From NCBI RefSeq assembly GCF_024158035.1, contig NZ_JAMZEK010000004.1:1-64000 (forward strand): 64,000 nt of DNA. The letters are read 5' to 3'. Both the position numbers and the translations under genes were made by a program. Positions 34,736 to 44,910 of the stretch are shown here, piece by piece. The notes under the pieces were generated by a model. That model made no database searches and had not been told where the DNA came from. It worked only from the letters and a program-made list of their open reading frames with translations. The first letter of the stretch is position 1. The number at the start of each line of letters is the position of its first letter. The stretch comes from Dyella lutea. Lineage in GTDB: Bacteria; Pseudomonadota; Gammaproteobacteria; Xanthomonadales; Rhodanobacteraceae.

Positions 34736-35997
34736 GCGCGGGTTCCGGAATGCAGTTGCTGGATGCGGGCGAGCAGCTCGTCGTGCTGCGGATGGTCGGT
34801 CCAGGCGCTGGCGATGCGCCCGAGCAGCACGGCGGCCTCCATCGCCTGGCCTTCGGCTTCCAGTTCGCGCGCGGCGAGCAGGGCGACTGCGGGCGCGCGC
34901 CCGTCGCGCGGCCAGCGGGCCAGCCAGCCGCGACAGAGCTTGAGCGCCATCCTGCGCATGCCGCTGCGCGAGGCGGCCTCGGCCAGCGCCCCGGCATTGC
35001 CGGGGTCGTCGGGCAGGAAATCGGGGTCGATCGTCAAGCAGTCCTGCACCATGCCCAGCGCCTTGCGCGGCTGGCTGTTCGCCATCAGTGCGGCGATGCG
35101 GATCTGTCCGTGCACCAGCAGCGCATCGGTGAGCTGCTGGCGGCGCAGCAGGTCGCGGTAGGCCTGGTGCAGTTCGGCCGGTGCCTCTCGGTCCTGCAGG
35201 CGGGGGACCAGCAGCCGCGTCGCAGCCATCGGATCGTTCGTGGCCAGCTCGCGGACATGGTCGAGCAGCCGCTGGTCGTCGTTGCCACCCAGCGCCTCGG
35301 TGATCAGTTCGGCCTCGGGCGTCAGGCCGAAATGTTCGTGCCGACGATGGATCATCGCGCCCATCAGGTGGAAGCCGAGCACGATCAGGTAGGTGTAGGC
35401 GAACGCGAACAGCGGCAGCGAGAGCAGGCGCGGGAGCCGTGCGCTGATCATGGAGGCCAGTACGGCCAGGATGCCCACGGTCACGTTGATGCCGACAGGC
35501 AGCAGGTAGGCCCAGCCGAAGCGCCGGATGATCTCGCCCCAATGCAGCGGGTTCAGCGCCAGCGGCAGGCTCCCGTCGAAGGCCAGCGCCATGTCGATCG
35601 CCGGCAGTACCAGGGCCACGGCCAGCAGGGTGGGCCAGAATAGCTCGGGCGAGTACAGCGGCGCCGCCACGCAGCAGATGGCGGCCAGCACGTGCACCGC
35701 GGTCAGCCCCCAGGCCGCGCGGTCGCTGTCGCCCAGGCCGACGTCGGGAGGGTCGGCGAAGCCGTTGGCAGTGTGCAGCATGCACTCGGCGGCGTAGCGC
35801 CAGGTGGCGCCCCAGACCAGCAGGCTGGCGGCTGTGCCGAGGAACAGCGGCAGCAGGCCGAGGTAGTGGACCAGCGCCAGGCCAACCAGGGTGGGCAGGG
35901 CCGCACCGCGCAACGGGTAACCGAGCCCCGTGGCGAAGCGCTCACCCAGCGGCGTGTCCGGGGCGACCGTGCGGATGCGGACGTGCGCTGGCTTCAA
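34732..35997 (-). CDS. Membrane protein with C-terminal helical-repeat region
   Basis: 421 residues. About six hydrophobic segments lie between residues 25 and 225. The cytoplasmic half is alpha-helical and TPR-like ([50 protein letters not shown]). Family not recognised. No ATG or GTG occurs near the conserved start; a TTG at 35997 overlaps the stop of the HerA-like gene by 2 nt and is the best candidate, so the start is uncertain. It ends overlapping greB (ATGA). Confidence 0.65.
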   Translation of the reverse strand: MKPAHVRIRTVAPDTPLGERFATGLGYPLRGAALPTLVGLALVHYLGLLPLFLGTAASLLVWGATWRYAAECMLHTANGFADPPDVGLGDSDRAAWGLTAVHVLAAICCVAAPLYSPELFWPTLLAVALVLPAIDMALAFDGSLPLALNPLHWGEIIRRFGWAYLLPVGINVTVGILAVLASMISARLPRLLSLPLFAFAYTYLIVLGFHLMGAMIHRRHEHFGLTPEAELITEALGGNDDQRLLDHVRELATNDPMAATRLLVPRLQDREAPAELHQAYRDLLRRQQLTDALLVHGQIRIAALMANSQPRKALGMVQDCLTIDPDFLPDDPGNAGALAEAASRSGMRRMALKLCRGWLARWPRDGRAPAVALLAARELEAEGQAMEAAVLLGRIASAWTDHPQHDELLARIQQLHSGTRA

Positions 35998-37496
35998 CGC
36001 TTGCCGCCGAAGATGCCGCCCAGCACGCCGCGCAGGATCTGCCGACCGAGCTGGTTGCCGACGGTGCGCACGGCGGACTTGCCCAGCGCCTCGATCATGC
36101 CCTGGCGGCGCTTGGTGCCGAACAGCGCGTCGTGCACCGCCTCGCCCCAGGCCGAGCCGGGCGTGCCGGCGGTGGAGGGGGCGCTGGTGGCGACTTTCTC
36201 GGCGTCGGCGGCCTTGTCCTGCGCGCGGGCGGCGAGCTTCTCGGCGGCCGATTCGCGGTTCACCGGCGTGTCGTACTTGCCGCCCACCGGCGAGCGCATG
36301 CGCACCGTCTGGCGCTCCTCGGCGGTGATGGCGCCGATGCGGCAGCACGGCGTGGTCACCAGCACCTGCTGCACCGGTGCGGGCACGCCGCCGTCGCCCA
36401 GCGTGGAGGCGAGCGCCTCGCCCACGCCGAGCTGGGTGATCGCCTCGACCACGTCGAGCTTGGGATTGGCGACAAAGGTTTCCGCCGCTGCCTTGACCGC
36501 CTTCTGGTCGCGCGGGGTGAAGGCGCGCAGCGCGTGCTGCACGCGGTTGCCGAGCTGGCCGAGGATCTCGCCGGGCACGTCGTCCGGGTTCTGCGAACAG
36601 AAGTACACGCCCACGCCCTTGGAGCGGATCAGCCGCACCACCTGCTCCACGCGCTGGCGCAGCGCGGGCGGGCAGTCGTCGAACAGCAGGTGCGCCTCGT
36701 CGAAGAAGAACACCAGCTTCGGCTGGTCCAGGTCGCCCACTTCCGGCAGCTGCTCGAACAGCTCCGACAACAGCCACAGCAGGAAGGTGGAGTAGAGCTT
36801 GGGCTTCATGATCAGCTGGTCGGCGGCCAGCACGTTGATCACGCCGCGACCGCTCATGTCCTGGCGCATCAGGTCGACCAGGTCCAGCGCCGGCTCGCCG
36901 AAGAACTGGTCAGCGCCGTCCTGCTCGAGCTTCAGCAGGGCGCGCTGGATCGCCGCGATGCTCTGTGGACTGATCAGGCCGTACTGGGCGGAAATGGTCT
37001 TGGCGTTCTCGCTGGCGAAGCCCAGCATGCTGCGCAGGTCGGCCAGGTCGAGCAGCAGCAGGCCCTGGTCGTCGGCCACCTTGAACACCACCTCGAGCAC
37101 GCCCTGCTGGGTGTCGTTGAGCTCCAGCACGCGGCCGAGCAGGGTCGGGCCCATCTCGCTGATGGTGGCGCGCACCGGGTGGCCGAGCTTGCCGTACAGG
37201 TCCCAGAACACCACCGGGTTGGCCTGCGGCTTCCAGTCGCTGAGCTTGAGCTTTTCCAGGCGCGCCTTGAGCTTGTCGCCCGGTTCGCCGGCGGCCATCG
37301 CCAGGCCTGCCAGATCGCCCTTGGCATCGGCCAGGAAACAGGGCACGCCGAGCCGGGAGAAGCCCTCGGCCAGCACCATCAGCGAGACCGACTTCCCGGT
37401 GCCGGTGGCGCCGGCGATCATGCCGTGGCGGTTGCCGTAGCGCGGGTCGAGGCTGACGCCGGTCGTGTCGTTGCGGCCGATCAGGATCTGGCTCAT
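35994..37496 (-). CDS. HerA-like P-loop ATPase (YjgR/DUF853 family)
   Basis: 500 residues. Walker A is GATGTGKSVSLMVLAEG near residues 29-45, Walker B is KLVFFFDEAHLLFDD, and an FtsK/HerA-type core continues to about residue 400. An Ala/Lys-rich linker and a Gly/Arg-rich end (GKSAVRTVGNQLGRQILRG) follow. The family occurs widely in proteobacteria with no settled role; DNA translocation is inferred from the fold. First gene of an operon with the membrane protein and greB. Confidence 0.88.
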   Translation of the reverse strand: MSQILIGRNDTTGVSLDPRYGNRHGMIAGATGTGKSVSLMVLAEGFSRLGVPCFLADAKGDLAGLAMAAGEPGDKLKARLEKLKLSDWKPQANPVVFWDLYGKLGHPVRATISEMGPTLLGRVLELNDTQQGVLEVVFKVADDQGLLLLDLADLRSMLGFASENAKTISAQYGLISPQSIAAIQRALLKLEQDGADQFFGEPALDLVDLMRQDMSGRGVINVLAADQLIMKPKLYSTFLLWLLSELFEQLPEVGDLDQPKLVFFFDEAHLLFDDCPPALRQRVEQVVRLIRSKGVGVYFCSQNPDDVPGEILGQLGNRVQHALRAFTPRDQKAVKAAAETFVANPKLDVVEAITQLGVGEALASTLGDGGVPAPVQQVLVTTPCCRIGAITAEERQTVRMRSPVGGKYDTPVNRESAAEKLAARAQDKAADAEKVATSAPSTAGTPGSAWGEAVHDALFGTKRRQGMIEALGKSAVRTVGNQLGRQILRGVLGGIFGGKR

Positions 37497-37605
37497 GGGT
37501 TCTCGCTCCCTGGGAATGGGCCGATTCTACCCAGCGTGAGCGGTTTCATTGAGTCGGCGGGCGCACACGGCTACTGTGGCGGTTTCGTCCTTGCCGATCT
37601 GCCTC

Positions 37606-39084
37606 ATGTCCGTGCGTGTCCCGTTGTTCCGTTCGCTGTCGTTCGCTGTCGCTGTTTCGCTGGCCGGTTGTGCCAGCGCCCCGGACAAGGCACCGGCATC
37701 TCCTTCGCTCAATGCGCTTTACGGCCAGCTGGACACGGCCAGTCAGGGCTACGAGAACGCCCTGCAACAGGCGCGGGCGGGTGACGAGGCCGGTTCGGAG
37801 AGGACTCTCGCAGCCGCACTCGACCAGCTGAAGCAGGCGGCCGCCGGTTGCGACGCCGCGAGCGGCTGCGACCCCCAGCGGTTCTACGCCGTCTACGATC
37901 GCCTGCTGCGGCTGAAGGACGGCAGCGACATCGGGGTGGAAGGTCTGGATACAGCTGGCGAGTCGGCCGGGCCGGACGGCGTGGCGAAAGGAGCGGCCAG
38001 TCTGCCTCAGGCGCGCCGCTCGGTGACGCTGCTGCACGGACAGAAGCTGTCCGAGCTGATCGCGATGAACGGTCCGGTCAAGGCGGCGCTGGAGATGTGG
38101 CTGACGCAGTGGCGCCCGAACTTGATGGATGCCTGGGTCAACTACCAGTACATGCGCTTCGAAATGTGGCCGCAGTACCGGAAGGCCGATCTGCCGGAAG
38201 CGCTGCTGTTCGGCATCATGGCCAAGGAATCCGGCGGCAAGGTGCATGCGGTATCGCGCTCGGGCGCGGCCGGGCCGCTGCAGTTCATGTATTCCACCGG
38301 GCTGCGTTTCGGGCTGGGCACGGACAACGGCTTCGACACCCGCTTCGACCCGAAGCAGGCGGCGCGCGCCAATGCCGAGTATCTCAACGAGCAGCTCGGT
38401 GCCTTCAACAACAACCTCGAGCTCACCCTGGCCGCCTACAATGCGGGCGAGGGCCGCATGCGCCGCATCGCCGGCGACCGCCCCGGGGTGAGCTTCTACG
38501 ATCCGTCGGTGTACGACGAGTTGTCGCAGGAAACCCGTGACTACGTGCCGGCGGTGCTGGCTGCGGCCTGGCTGTTCCTGCACCCGGACAGCTACAACCT
38601 GCATTTCCCGAAGGTGGATGGCCGGCCGGGGCAGGTGGTGCTCAAGCGCCCGGCCTCGCTGTCGGAGCTGACCGTCTGCCTGGGCAACACGGCGAACCTG
38701 CCGGGCGGCTGGTTCCGCACCCTGCGCAACCTCAATCCCCGGATGGATCCCGAGGCGGAGCAGCCGGTCGGTACCACGCTGGCTCTGCCCAAGGCGCTGG
38801 AACGAGCCTATGCGGCGCGCTGCGTGGATGGTCCGTGGCCGATTCTCGCCTCCGACCTGCATGATGCAGTGGTGCCTAAGCTGGCGGTCGACCCGTCACC
38901 GGACAAGCCGCAGCGCCAAGGCCCCACGCGACATTACCGCGTGCGCTCTGGCGACACGCTGATCGGTATCGTGCACCGGATGCGCTGTTCCAGCGTGCGG
39001 GACGTGGTGGAGGCGAACGAGCTGCACGGTCACCGGATCAAGCCGGGCCAGGTGTTGCGGATCCCGGACTGCCGGCGCCGCTGA
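37606..39084 (+). CDS. Membrane-bound lytic murein transglycosylase (MltD-like lipoprotein)
   Basis: Cleaves peptidoglycan glycan strands with formation of 1,6-anhydro-muramic acid. 492 residues. The lipoprotein signal ends in SLAGC (about residue 22). A spacer is followed by an SLT domain (about 195-330) with the catalytic Glu in IMAKESGGKVHAVSRSGAAG, then LQFM and AAYNAGEGRMRR. The C-terminal LysM domain is HYRVRSGDTLIGIVHRMRC..LRIP. The MSVRV start at 37606 gives a proper lipoprotein signal; an in-frame ATG at 37549 would not. Divergent from the HerA-like gene. Confidence 0.9.
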   Translation: MSVRVPLFRSLSFAVAVSLAGCASAPDKAPASPSLNALYGQLDTASQGYENALQQARAGDEAGSERTLAAALDQLKQAAAGCDAASGCDPQRFYAVYDRLLRLKDGSDIGVEGLDTAGESAGPDGVAKGAASLPQARRSVTLLHGQKLSELIAMNGPVKAALEMWLTQWRPNLMDAWVNYQYMRFEMWPQYRKADLPEALLFGIMAKESGGKVHAVSRSGAAGPLQFMYSTGLRFGLGTDNGFDTRFDPKQAARANAEYLNEQLGAFNNNLELTLAAYNAGEGRMRRIAGDRPGVSFYDPSVYDELSQETRDYVPAVLAAAWLFLHPDSYNLHFPKVDGRPGQVVLKRPASLSELTVCLGNTANLPGGWFRTLRNLNPRMDPEAEQPVGTTLALPKALERAYAARCVDGPWPILASDLHDAVVPKLAVDPSPDKPQRQGPTRHYRVRSGDTLIGIVHRMRCSSVRDVVEANELHGHRIKPGQVLRIPDCRRR

Positions 39085-39087
39085 GCT

Positions 39088-39534
39088 TCAGGCGGCAGCG
39101 GCTTCACCCGCCCAGCCGTGGCTGGCGTCACCGGTTGGCGCCGCTTGGCGCATTTCCTTCAGCTCGCGCAACTGGCGCATTAGCTGGCGGTATACGGACT
39201 GCAGGCTGCCGAGCTGCGCGTCCTTGGTCTCGTGATAGGCCACGGCCAGCCACAGTGCAATGCCGCGGATGGCGATCTCGACGTTTTCCGAGCGCGCCCG
39301 GGTGTAGCCGATCTCGGTGCCCTGGCCCCACGGCAGATAGCGTTCCTCCGGCGGAGTGCCATAGAGGTGCGGGAAGTCGCAGCGGGTGGCCTGGCCGATC
39401 TCGCGCAGGGCGAGCGTGCCCAGACGCATGCGGTTGTGCCGCGACAGCCCCCGAATGGCCTGCTGGATGTCACGCAGCTGGCGATTGAGCTGGCGGGCGC
39501 GGTTCAGGGCGATGAGCTGGGTGAGCAGGCGCAT
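39088..39534 (-). CDS. Hypothetical protein
   Basis: 148 residues, no signal peptide or membrane segment, Arg/Leu/Gln-rich and likely helical (LNRARQLNRQLRDIQQAIRGL; later SVYRQLMRQLRELKEMRQ, which can form a coiled coil). No family recognised. An alternative GTG start 15 nt upstream (39549) gives MLESP before MRLL. The ATG is preferred because GAGAG lies 6-10 nt before it. It converges with the transglycosylase gene, with only 3 nt between the stops. Confidence 0.65.
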   Translation of the reverse strand: MRLLTQLIALNRARQLNRQLRDIQQAIRGLSRHNRMRLGTLALREIGQATRCDFPHLYGTPPEERYLPWGQGTEIGYTRARSENVEIAIRGIALWLAVAYHETKDAQLGSLQSVYRQLMRQLRELKEMRQAAPTGDASHGWAGEAAAA

Positions 39535-39668
39535 GGGACTCTCGAGCACGGCGGCAGCGCATTCATACGCTGTACACCAGAATACTCGGGCTCGCGTCAG
39601 TTTTGTACGGTCGTGGTCACAAACTGCCGCGCATGGTCACGAATATGTGCGCCAGCTGCCGTTTTGCG

Positions 39669-40505
39669 TCACCCGTGCCCGAGGCGCTGGCCCACCTTCA
39701 CGGGCTGCTGGGAGGTGAGCAGGTCCCATTCGGCCATGCCCGGGGGGAGCAGCAGGATCACCGTCGAGCCCATGTTGAAGCGTCCCATCTCGGCAAAGCG
39801 CCCGAGCCGGATGTCCTGTCCGGAGAAGGACTTGCGGCGGATGTCGGAGGCATAGGGAGGGATCACCAGTCCATCCCAGACGGTGGAGACGGACGAGACC
39901 AGCACGGCTCCGACCATCACCACGGCGAACGGGCCGTGCTCGCCGTCGAAGTGGCAGACGAGCCGCTCGTTGCGGGCGAACAGGCGGGGGATGGCCTCCA
40001 CCGCGAACGGCGCCACGCTGAAGATGCGCCCGGGGATGTGCACGGTCTCGCGCAGCTTGCCGGCCAGCGGCATGTGCACGCGGTGATAGTCGCGCGGGGA
40101 GAGGTAGACGGTGACGAAGCGGCCACTGCGGTACGGTTCGGCCGCGGCGTCGTCGCCCAGCAATTCGGCGGCGGTGAACGACTGCCCCTTGGCCTGGAAG
40201 ATGCGGCCATCCTCGATCGTGCCGGCCTGGCTGATGCGGCCGTCGGCCGGGCACAGCACCGTGGCGGGGTCAGGGTCGGGCTGGCGCGCATCGGGCTTCA
40301 GCACACGGGTGAAGAAGGCGTTGAAGTGCTCGTAGGCGCGTGGGTCCGGCTGCGCCGCCTCGGCCATGTCGACCTGGTAATTGCGCACGATGGTGCCGAT
40401 CAGCCAGTCCTTCCAGGGGCGGAAGGTCCAGCGGGTGGCCCAGTAGACCACCCGCGACAGCGCGCGGTGCGGCAGGATGTACTGCAGGAATACCTTGAAA
40501 GTCAT
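39669..40505 (-). CDS. psd: Phosphatidylserine decarboxylase proenzyme
   Basis: Makes phosphatidylethanolamine from phosphatidylserine at the inner membrane. 278 residues. Active-site residues are in [13 protein letters not shown], and the self-cleavage site is [13 protein letters not shown], in which the Ser becomes the pyruvoyl group. The site reads MGST where the commonest form is LGST. A -10-like TATACT (40517-40512) lies only 6 nt before the ATG, and no Shine-Dalgarno sequence is seen, so the mRNA may be leaderless. Confidence 0.94.
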   Translation of the reverse strand: MTFKVFLQYILPHRALSRVVYWATRWTFRPWKDWLIGTIVRNYQVDMAEAAQPDPRAYEHFNAFFTRVLKPDARQPDPDPATVLCPADGRISQAGTIEDGRIFQAKGQSFTAAELLGDDAAAEPYRSGRFVTVYLSPRDYHRVHMPLAGKLRETVHIPGRIFSVAPFAVEAIPRLFARNERLVCHFDGEHGPFAVVMVGAVLVSSVSTVWDGLVIPPYASDIRRKSFSGQDIRLGRFAEMGRFNMGSTVILLLPPGMAEWDLLTSQQPVKVGQRLGHG

Positions 40506-40511
40506 CCGGTC

Positions 40512-40536
40512 AGTATAGGGGCGAGGCTCCTATAAT
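40512..40536. promoter_or_regulatory. Overlapping divergent -10 elements of psd and prmB
   Basis: TATAAT (40531-40536, plus) points to prmB with the GTG 32 nt downstream; TATACT (40517-40512, minus) points to psd. They are the ends of an inverted repeat (TATAGG..CCTATA), so polymerases at the two promoters would compete. Confidence 0.55.
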
Positions 40537-40568
40537 GGCCGGCTCGCCTTTGCCGCCCGGAACGCGCC

Positions 40569-41489
40569 GTGACCGCCGAACTGTCTACCATCATCGACTT
40601 CATCCGCTACGGCGCCAGCCGCTTCTCGGCGGCCGGGCTGACCTTCGGTCACAGCCACGACAACCCGATCGACGAGGCGACCCACCTGATCCTGGCGGCG
40701 TTGCACCTGCCGCCAGACCTGCCGCCGGCCTACGGTGCGGGCAAGCTCGTGGCCGAGGAGCGCGAGCGGGTGCTGGGGCTGATCGAGCGCCGCGTCAGCG
40801 AGCGCGTGCCGGTGGCCTACCTGGTGGGCGAGGCCTGGTTCGCCGGGTTGAAGTTCAAGAGCGACCGCCGCGCGCTGGTGCCGCGCTCGCCGATCGCCGA
40901 GCTGATCGAGTCCGGCTTCGCGCCGTGGCTGGATCATCGCCACGTGGAGCGTGCGCTGGACGTGTGCACCGGTTCGGGCTGCATCGGCATCGCGATGGCC
41001 GAGTACAACCCGGACTGGCAGGTCGACATCGTCGACATCAGTCCCGAGGCGCTGTCGCTGGCGCGCGAGAACATCGTGTTCCAGCATGTCGAGGACCGGG
41101 TCGAGGCAATCCAGTCCGACCTGTTCGCCGGCGTGCAGGGGCGTCGCTACGACCTGATCGTGTCCAATCCGCCCTACGTCACCGAGGACGAGTACGCGGC
41201 GCTGCCCGGCGAGTACAGGCACGAGCCGAAGCTGGGCCTGACCTCTGGCGAGGACGGGCTGGACCTGTGCCTGCGCATGCTCGACGAGGCGGCCGACTAC
41301 CTCACCGAGGACGGCCTGCTGATTGTCGAGGTGGGCGAGAGCGAGCGGGCGCTGGCCGAGCTGCTGCCGCAGGTGCCGTTCGTGTGGATCGAGTTCAAGG
41401 TTGGCGCGATGGGCGTGTTCGCGCTGGAGCGCCGCGACCTGATCGAGCACGCCGAGGCGATCCGCGCCGTGGCCCAAGCCCGTCGTTGA
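40569..41489 (+). CDS. prmB: Ribosomal protein L3 glutamine methyltransferase
   Basis: A SAM-dependent N5-glutamine methyltransferase of the HemK/PrmC family acting on L3 (Gln150). 306 residues. The N-terminal helical bundle is followed by motif [15 protein letters not shown] (about 130-143) and the catalytic NPPY in [14 protein letters not shown]. The ending after [22 protein letters not shown]-like text favours PrmB over PrmC. GTG start at 40569, followed 103 nt later by aroC. Confidence 0.93.
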   Translation: MTAELSTIIDFIRYGASRFSAAGLTFGHSHDNPIDEATHLILAALHLPPDLPPAYGAGKLVAEERERVLGLIERRVSERVPVAYLVGEAWFAGLKFKSDRRALVPRSPIAELIESGFAPWLDHRHVERALDVCTGSGCIGIAMAEYNPDWQVDIVDISPEALSLARENIVFQHVEDRVEAIQSDLFAGVQGRRYDLIVSNPPYVTEDEYAALPGEYRHEPKLGLTSGEDGLDLCLRMLDEAADYLTEDGLLIVEVGESERALAELLPQVPFVWIEFKVGAMGVFALERRDLIEHAEAIRAVAQARR

Positions 41490-41592
41490 TCGGTTTCCGG
41501 GCGGCCGCCACGGCCGCCGGCTGTGGCAAGATGCAGTGCAGCATGAGGCCGGGCGATCCGGCCCCGGCACCTTCTTCCCAGCGGTAGCGCCC

Positions 41593-42681
41593 GTGTCCAG
41601 CAACTCCTTCGGCAAGCTCTTCACCGTCACTACCTTCGGCGAAAGCCACGGCCCGGCCATCGGCTGCGTGGTCGACGGCTGTCCGCCCGGACTGGCGATC
41701 GCCCCGGAGGATTTCCGCGCCGACCTGGAGCGCCGGGCCACCGGCCGCACCCGGCACACCTCGCAACGGCGCGAGGACGACGTCATCGAGATCCTTTCCG
41801 GGGTCTACGAGGGGCGCACCACCGGCACGCCGATCGCGTTGCTGATCCGCAACACCGACCAGCGCAGCAAGGACTACGGCGACATCGTCGAGACCTTCCG
41901 CCCCGGTCATGCCGATTACACCTACTGGCAGAAATACGGCATCCGCGATCCGCGCGGCGGCGGCCGCTCGTCGGCGCGCGAGACCACCATGCGCGTGGCG
42001 GCTGGCGTGATCGCCAGGAAATGGCTGGCTGAGCGTTATGGCGTGCGCGTGCGCGGCTACCTCTCCCAGCTGGGCGAGGTCGCGCCGACCGCCATCGACC
42101 TGGACGCGGTCGAACAGAACCCGTTCTTCTGGCCGGACACCGCCCAGGTGGCGGAGCTCGAGGCCTACATGGACGCACTGCGCAAGTCCGGCGACTCGGT
42201 AGGGGCACGGGTCACCGCGATTGCCGAGGGTGTGCCACCGGGCTGGGGCGAGCCGATCTACGGCAAGCTCGATGGCGAGCTGGCCGCGGCGATGATGTCG
42301 ATCAATGCGGTGAAGGGGGTGGAGGTGGGCGACGGCTTTGCCGTCATCACCCAGCGCGGCACGCAGCATCGCGACGAAATTCATTTGGACGGCTTTACGT
42401 CCAATCATGCCGGTGGCATCCTCGGCGGGATCAGCACCGGCCAGCCGGTGGTCGTCTCGGTGGCGTTCAAGCCCACTTCCAGCATCCTCGTCCCCGGTGC
42501 CAGCGTGAACCTTGCCGGCGAGCCGGTGGAGGTGGTGACCAAGGGGCGCCACGACCCCTGCGTGGGCATCCGTGCCACGCCGATCGTCGAGGCGATGCTG
42601 GCCCTGGTGCTGATGGATCAGGCCCTGCGCCATCGCGCCCAGTGCGGCGATGTCGGCGCGGTGTCGCCCCGCATTCCCTGA
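41593..42681 (+). CDS. aroC: Chorismate synthase
   Basis: The last step of the shikimate pathway, EPSP to chorismate, with reduced FMN. 362 residues. Signatures are [18 protein letters not shown] at the N-terminus, [18 protein letters not shown] and the C-terminal [20 protein letters not shown] at 41593 gives the normal N-terminus ([18 protein letters not shown]). It supplies chorismate for the tryptophan genes farther right. The neighbour order prmB-aroC is common in gammaproteobacteria. Confidence 0.97.
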   Translation: MSSNSFGKLFTVTTFGESHGPAIGCVVDGCPPGLAIAPEDFRADLERRATGRTRHTSQRREDDVIEILSGVYEGRTTGTPIALLIRNTDQRSKDYGDIVETFRPGHADYTYWQKYGIRDPRGGGRSSARETTMRVAAGVIARKWLAERYGVRVRGYLSQLGEVAPTAIDLDAVEQNPFFWPDTAQVAELEAYMDALRKSGDSVGARVTAIAEGVPPGWGEPIYGKLDGELAAAMMSINAVKGVEVGDGFAVITQRGTQHRDEIHLDGFTSNHAGGILGGISTGQPVVVSVAFKPTSSILVPGASVNLAGEPVEVVTKGRHDPCVGIRATPIVEAMLALVLMDQALRHRAQCGDVGAVSPRIP

Positions 42682-42725
42682 GCGGATCCGCGCCACGCGC
42701 GCCGCTCTCCGACCAGGTTTCCGGC

Positions 42726-43745
42726 ATGAGCAAGCGTTTCAAGGTGTGGGTCTCGCGACCGCTGTTCGCCGACGTGCTGGCGCGGCTCGAACAGTACGTG
42801 GACATCGACGCCGAAGCGGTGGAGCGGGTCCATGACGCGCAGGAGCTGAAGCAGCGGCTGGCGGCGGTGGATGGCGCGATCATCGGCCTGGCCGACCGCG
42901 TCGATGCCGCGACGCTCGTCGGGAACGACCGGCTCAGGGTCATCTCGAATCTGGCCGTGGGCTACAACAATCTCGACATCGAGGCGCTGACGCTTGCCGG
43001 CGTACTGGCCTGCAACACGCCGGAGGTGCTCAACGAGACGACGGCCGACTACGCCTGGGCGTTGCTGCTCGCCGCGGCGCGGCGGGTCGGCGCCGCCGAG
43101 CGCTGGCTGCGCGCGGGGCGGTGGAGGGGCGCGATGCGCTTCGACGACTGGCTTGGTGTCGACCTGCACGGCCGCACGTTGGGTATCCTCGGCATGGGGC
43201 GCATCGGCCAGGCGGTGGCGCGGCGCGCCAGCGGGTTCGACATGCGGGTGCTTTACCACAACAGAAGCCGCTTGCCGGCGCCGGTGGAGTCCGTGTGCGC
43301 GGCGCGCTGGGTGGACAAGGCCGAGCTGCTGCGCGAGTCGGACCATCTGGTGCTGGTGCTGCCCTATACGTCGGAGAGCCACCACATCATCGGTGCCGCG
43401 GAGCTGGCGCTGATGAAGCGCGGCAGTGTGCTGGTGAACATTGCCCGCGGCGGCCTGGTCGACGAGGCCGCATTGGCGGCGTCGCTGCGCGAGGGGCACC
43501 TGGCGGCGGCCGGGCTGGACGTCTACGAGGACGAGCCGTTGGTGTATCCGGAGTTGCTGGGGTTGGAGCAGGTGGTGCTGAGTCCGCATCTGGGCAGCGC
43601 CAGCGCCGACACCCGCCGCAACATGGCCGAGCTGGCCGTCGACAATGTGCTGGCGGGTCTGGGCCTGGGGCCGAAGGCGGGGCGTCCGCCCGCGCCGATC
43701 AATCCCCGGGTGCTGGAGGCGAGGAGGCCTGGCAGTAAAGCGTGA
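42726..43745 (+). CDS. D-2-hydroxyacid dehydrogenase (glyoxylate/hydroxypyruvate reductase-like)
   Basis: 339 residues, NAD(P)-dependent. The Rossmann motif GILGMGRIGQAVARRASG follows LHGRTL. The catalytic Arg is in VNIARGGLVDEAAL, Glu in DVYEDEPLVYPE, and His in VLSPHLGSAS. The sequence resembles the GyaR/GhrB group that reduces glyoxylate and hydroxypyruvate. Start ATG at 42726, 44 nt after aroC, so possibly the same transcript. The exact substrate is uncertain. Confidence 0.9.
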   Translation: MSKRFKVWVSRPLFADVLARLEQYVDIDAEAVERVHDAQELKQRLAAVDGAIIGLADRVDAATLVGNDRLRVISNLAVGYNNLDIEALTLAGVLACNTPEVLNETTADYAWALLLAAARRVGAAERWLRAGRWRGAMRFDDWLGVDLHGRTLGILGMGRIGQAVARRASGFDMRVLYHNRSRLPAPVESVCAARWVDKAELLRESDHLVLVLPYTSESHHIIGAAELALMKRGSVLVNIARGGLVDEAALAASLREGHLAAAGLDVYEDEPLVYPELLGLEQVVLSPHLGSASADTRRNMAELAVDNVLAGLGLGPKAGRPPAPINPRVLEARRPGSKA

Positions 43746-43869
43746 CCCGTTTCACGGCCGCGCAGTTGGTGCATTTGAGTTGCGTTCCGCCCCGGCTAGA
43801 TTCCCGCGAATGCGGGAACGTCATCGGCCCGGCGGCCCTTTTCCGACATTCCTGGCAGACAGATCAATC

Positions 43870-44898
43870 ATGAGCAAGAAGAGCAGTTACAAGGTGGCGA
43901 TGGTCGGTGCGACCGGCGCGGTGGGCGAGGCCCTGCTGTCGATCCTGGCCGAACGCGATTTTCCGGTGAGCGAACTGGTGCCGCTGGCGAGCGAACGCTC
44001 GGCCGGAGGCCAGGTCGAGTTCGCTGGCAAGAAAGTCACCGTGCAGAACCTGGCCGACTTCGACTTTGCCGGCGTCGACATCGCGTTCTTCTCCGCCGGC
44101 GGTTCGGTCAGCCGCGAGCACGCGCCGCGCGCCGCGGCGGCCGGTGCGGTGGTGATCGACAACACCTCGGAGTTCCGTTACCAGGACGATATCCCGCTGG
44201 TGGTCAGCGAGGTCAACCCACACGCCATCGCCGACTACACCGTGCGCAACATCATCGCCAACCCGAACTGCTCGACCATGGGCATGCTGGTGGCGCTGGC
44301 GCCGATCCACCGGGCGGTAGGCATCGAGCGGATCAACGTGGCCACCTACCAGTCGGTGTCCGGTGCCGGTCGCTCGGGCCTGGAGGAGCTGGGCAGGCAG
44401 ACCGCGGCCCTGCTCAACTTCCAGGACGTGGAGCCGGGCAAGTTCCCCAAGCAGATCGCGTTCAACGTGATCCCGCATATCGACGAGTTCCAGGCCAACG
44501 GTTACACCAAGGAAGAGATGAAGATGGTCTGGGAGACGCGCAAGATCCTCGAGGACGCGTCGATCCAGGTAAACCCGACCGCGGTGCGCGTGCCGGTGTT
44601 CTTCGGCCACTCCGAGGCCGTGCACATCGAGACCCGCGACAAGATCACCGCCGAGCAGGCGCGGGCGCTGCTGGAGCAGGCCGAGGGCGTGGTGGTGATC
44701 GACGACCGCAAGGCCGGCGGCTACCCGACCCCGGTGGGCGACGCGGCCGGCAAGGATCCGGTCTACGTCGGCCGCATCCGCGAGGACATCTCGCACGAGC
44801 ACGGACTGGACCTGTGGGTCGTGTCCGACAACATCCGCAAGGGCGCAGCGCTCAATGCCGTTCAGGTGGCCGAGCTGCTGGTCCGGGACTATCTGTAA
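43870..44898 (+). CDS. asd: Aspartate-semialdehyde dehydrogenase
   Basis: Reduces aspartyl phosphate to aspartate semialdehyde, the branch point to lysine/diaminopimelate, threonine and methionine. 342 residues. The NADP loop is VAMVGATGAVGEALLSIL. The catalytic Cys is in IANPNCSTMGML, and the substrate Arg/His lie in FNVIPHIDEF and VPVFFGHSEAVHIET. Start ATG at 43870; the open frame upstream is a shadow of the dehydrogenase gene. asd next to fimV is a known arrangement in Pseudomonas and Xanthomonas relatives. Confidence 0.96.
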   Translation: MSKKSSYKVAMVGATGAVGEALLSILAERDFPVSELVPLASERSAGGQVEFAGKKVTVQNLADFDFAGVDIAFFSAGGSVSREHAPRAAAAGAVVIDNTSEFRYQDDIPLVVSEVNPHAIADYTVRNIIANPNCSTMGMLVALAPIHRAVGIERINVATYQSVSGAGRSGLEELGRQTAALLNFQDVEPGKFPKQIAFNVIPHIDEFQANGYTKEEMKMVWETRKILEDASIQVNPTAVRVPVFFGHSEAVHIETRDKITAEQARALLEQAEGVVVIDDRKAGGYPTPVGDAAGKDPVYVGRIREDISHEHGLDLWVVSDNIRKGAALNAVQVAELLVRDYL

Positions 44899-44910
44899 GA
44901 GGGTGGATCG

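Noticed and set aside
43746-43869. Possible riboswitch ahead of asd
   Set aside because: No conserved lysine-riboswitch elements or terminator/anti-terminator pair can be seen in the 124 nt.
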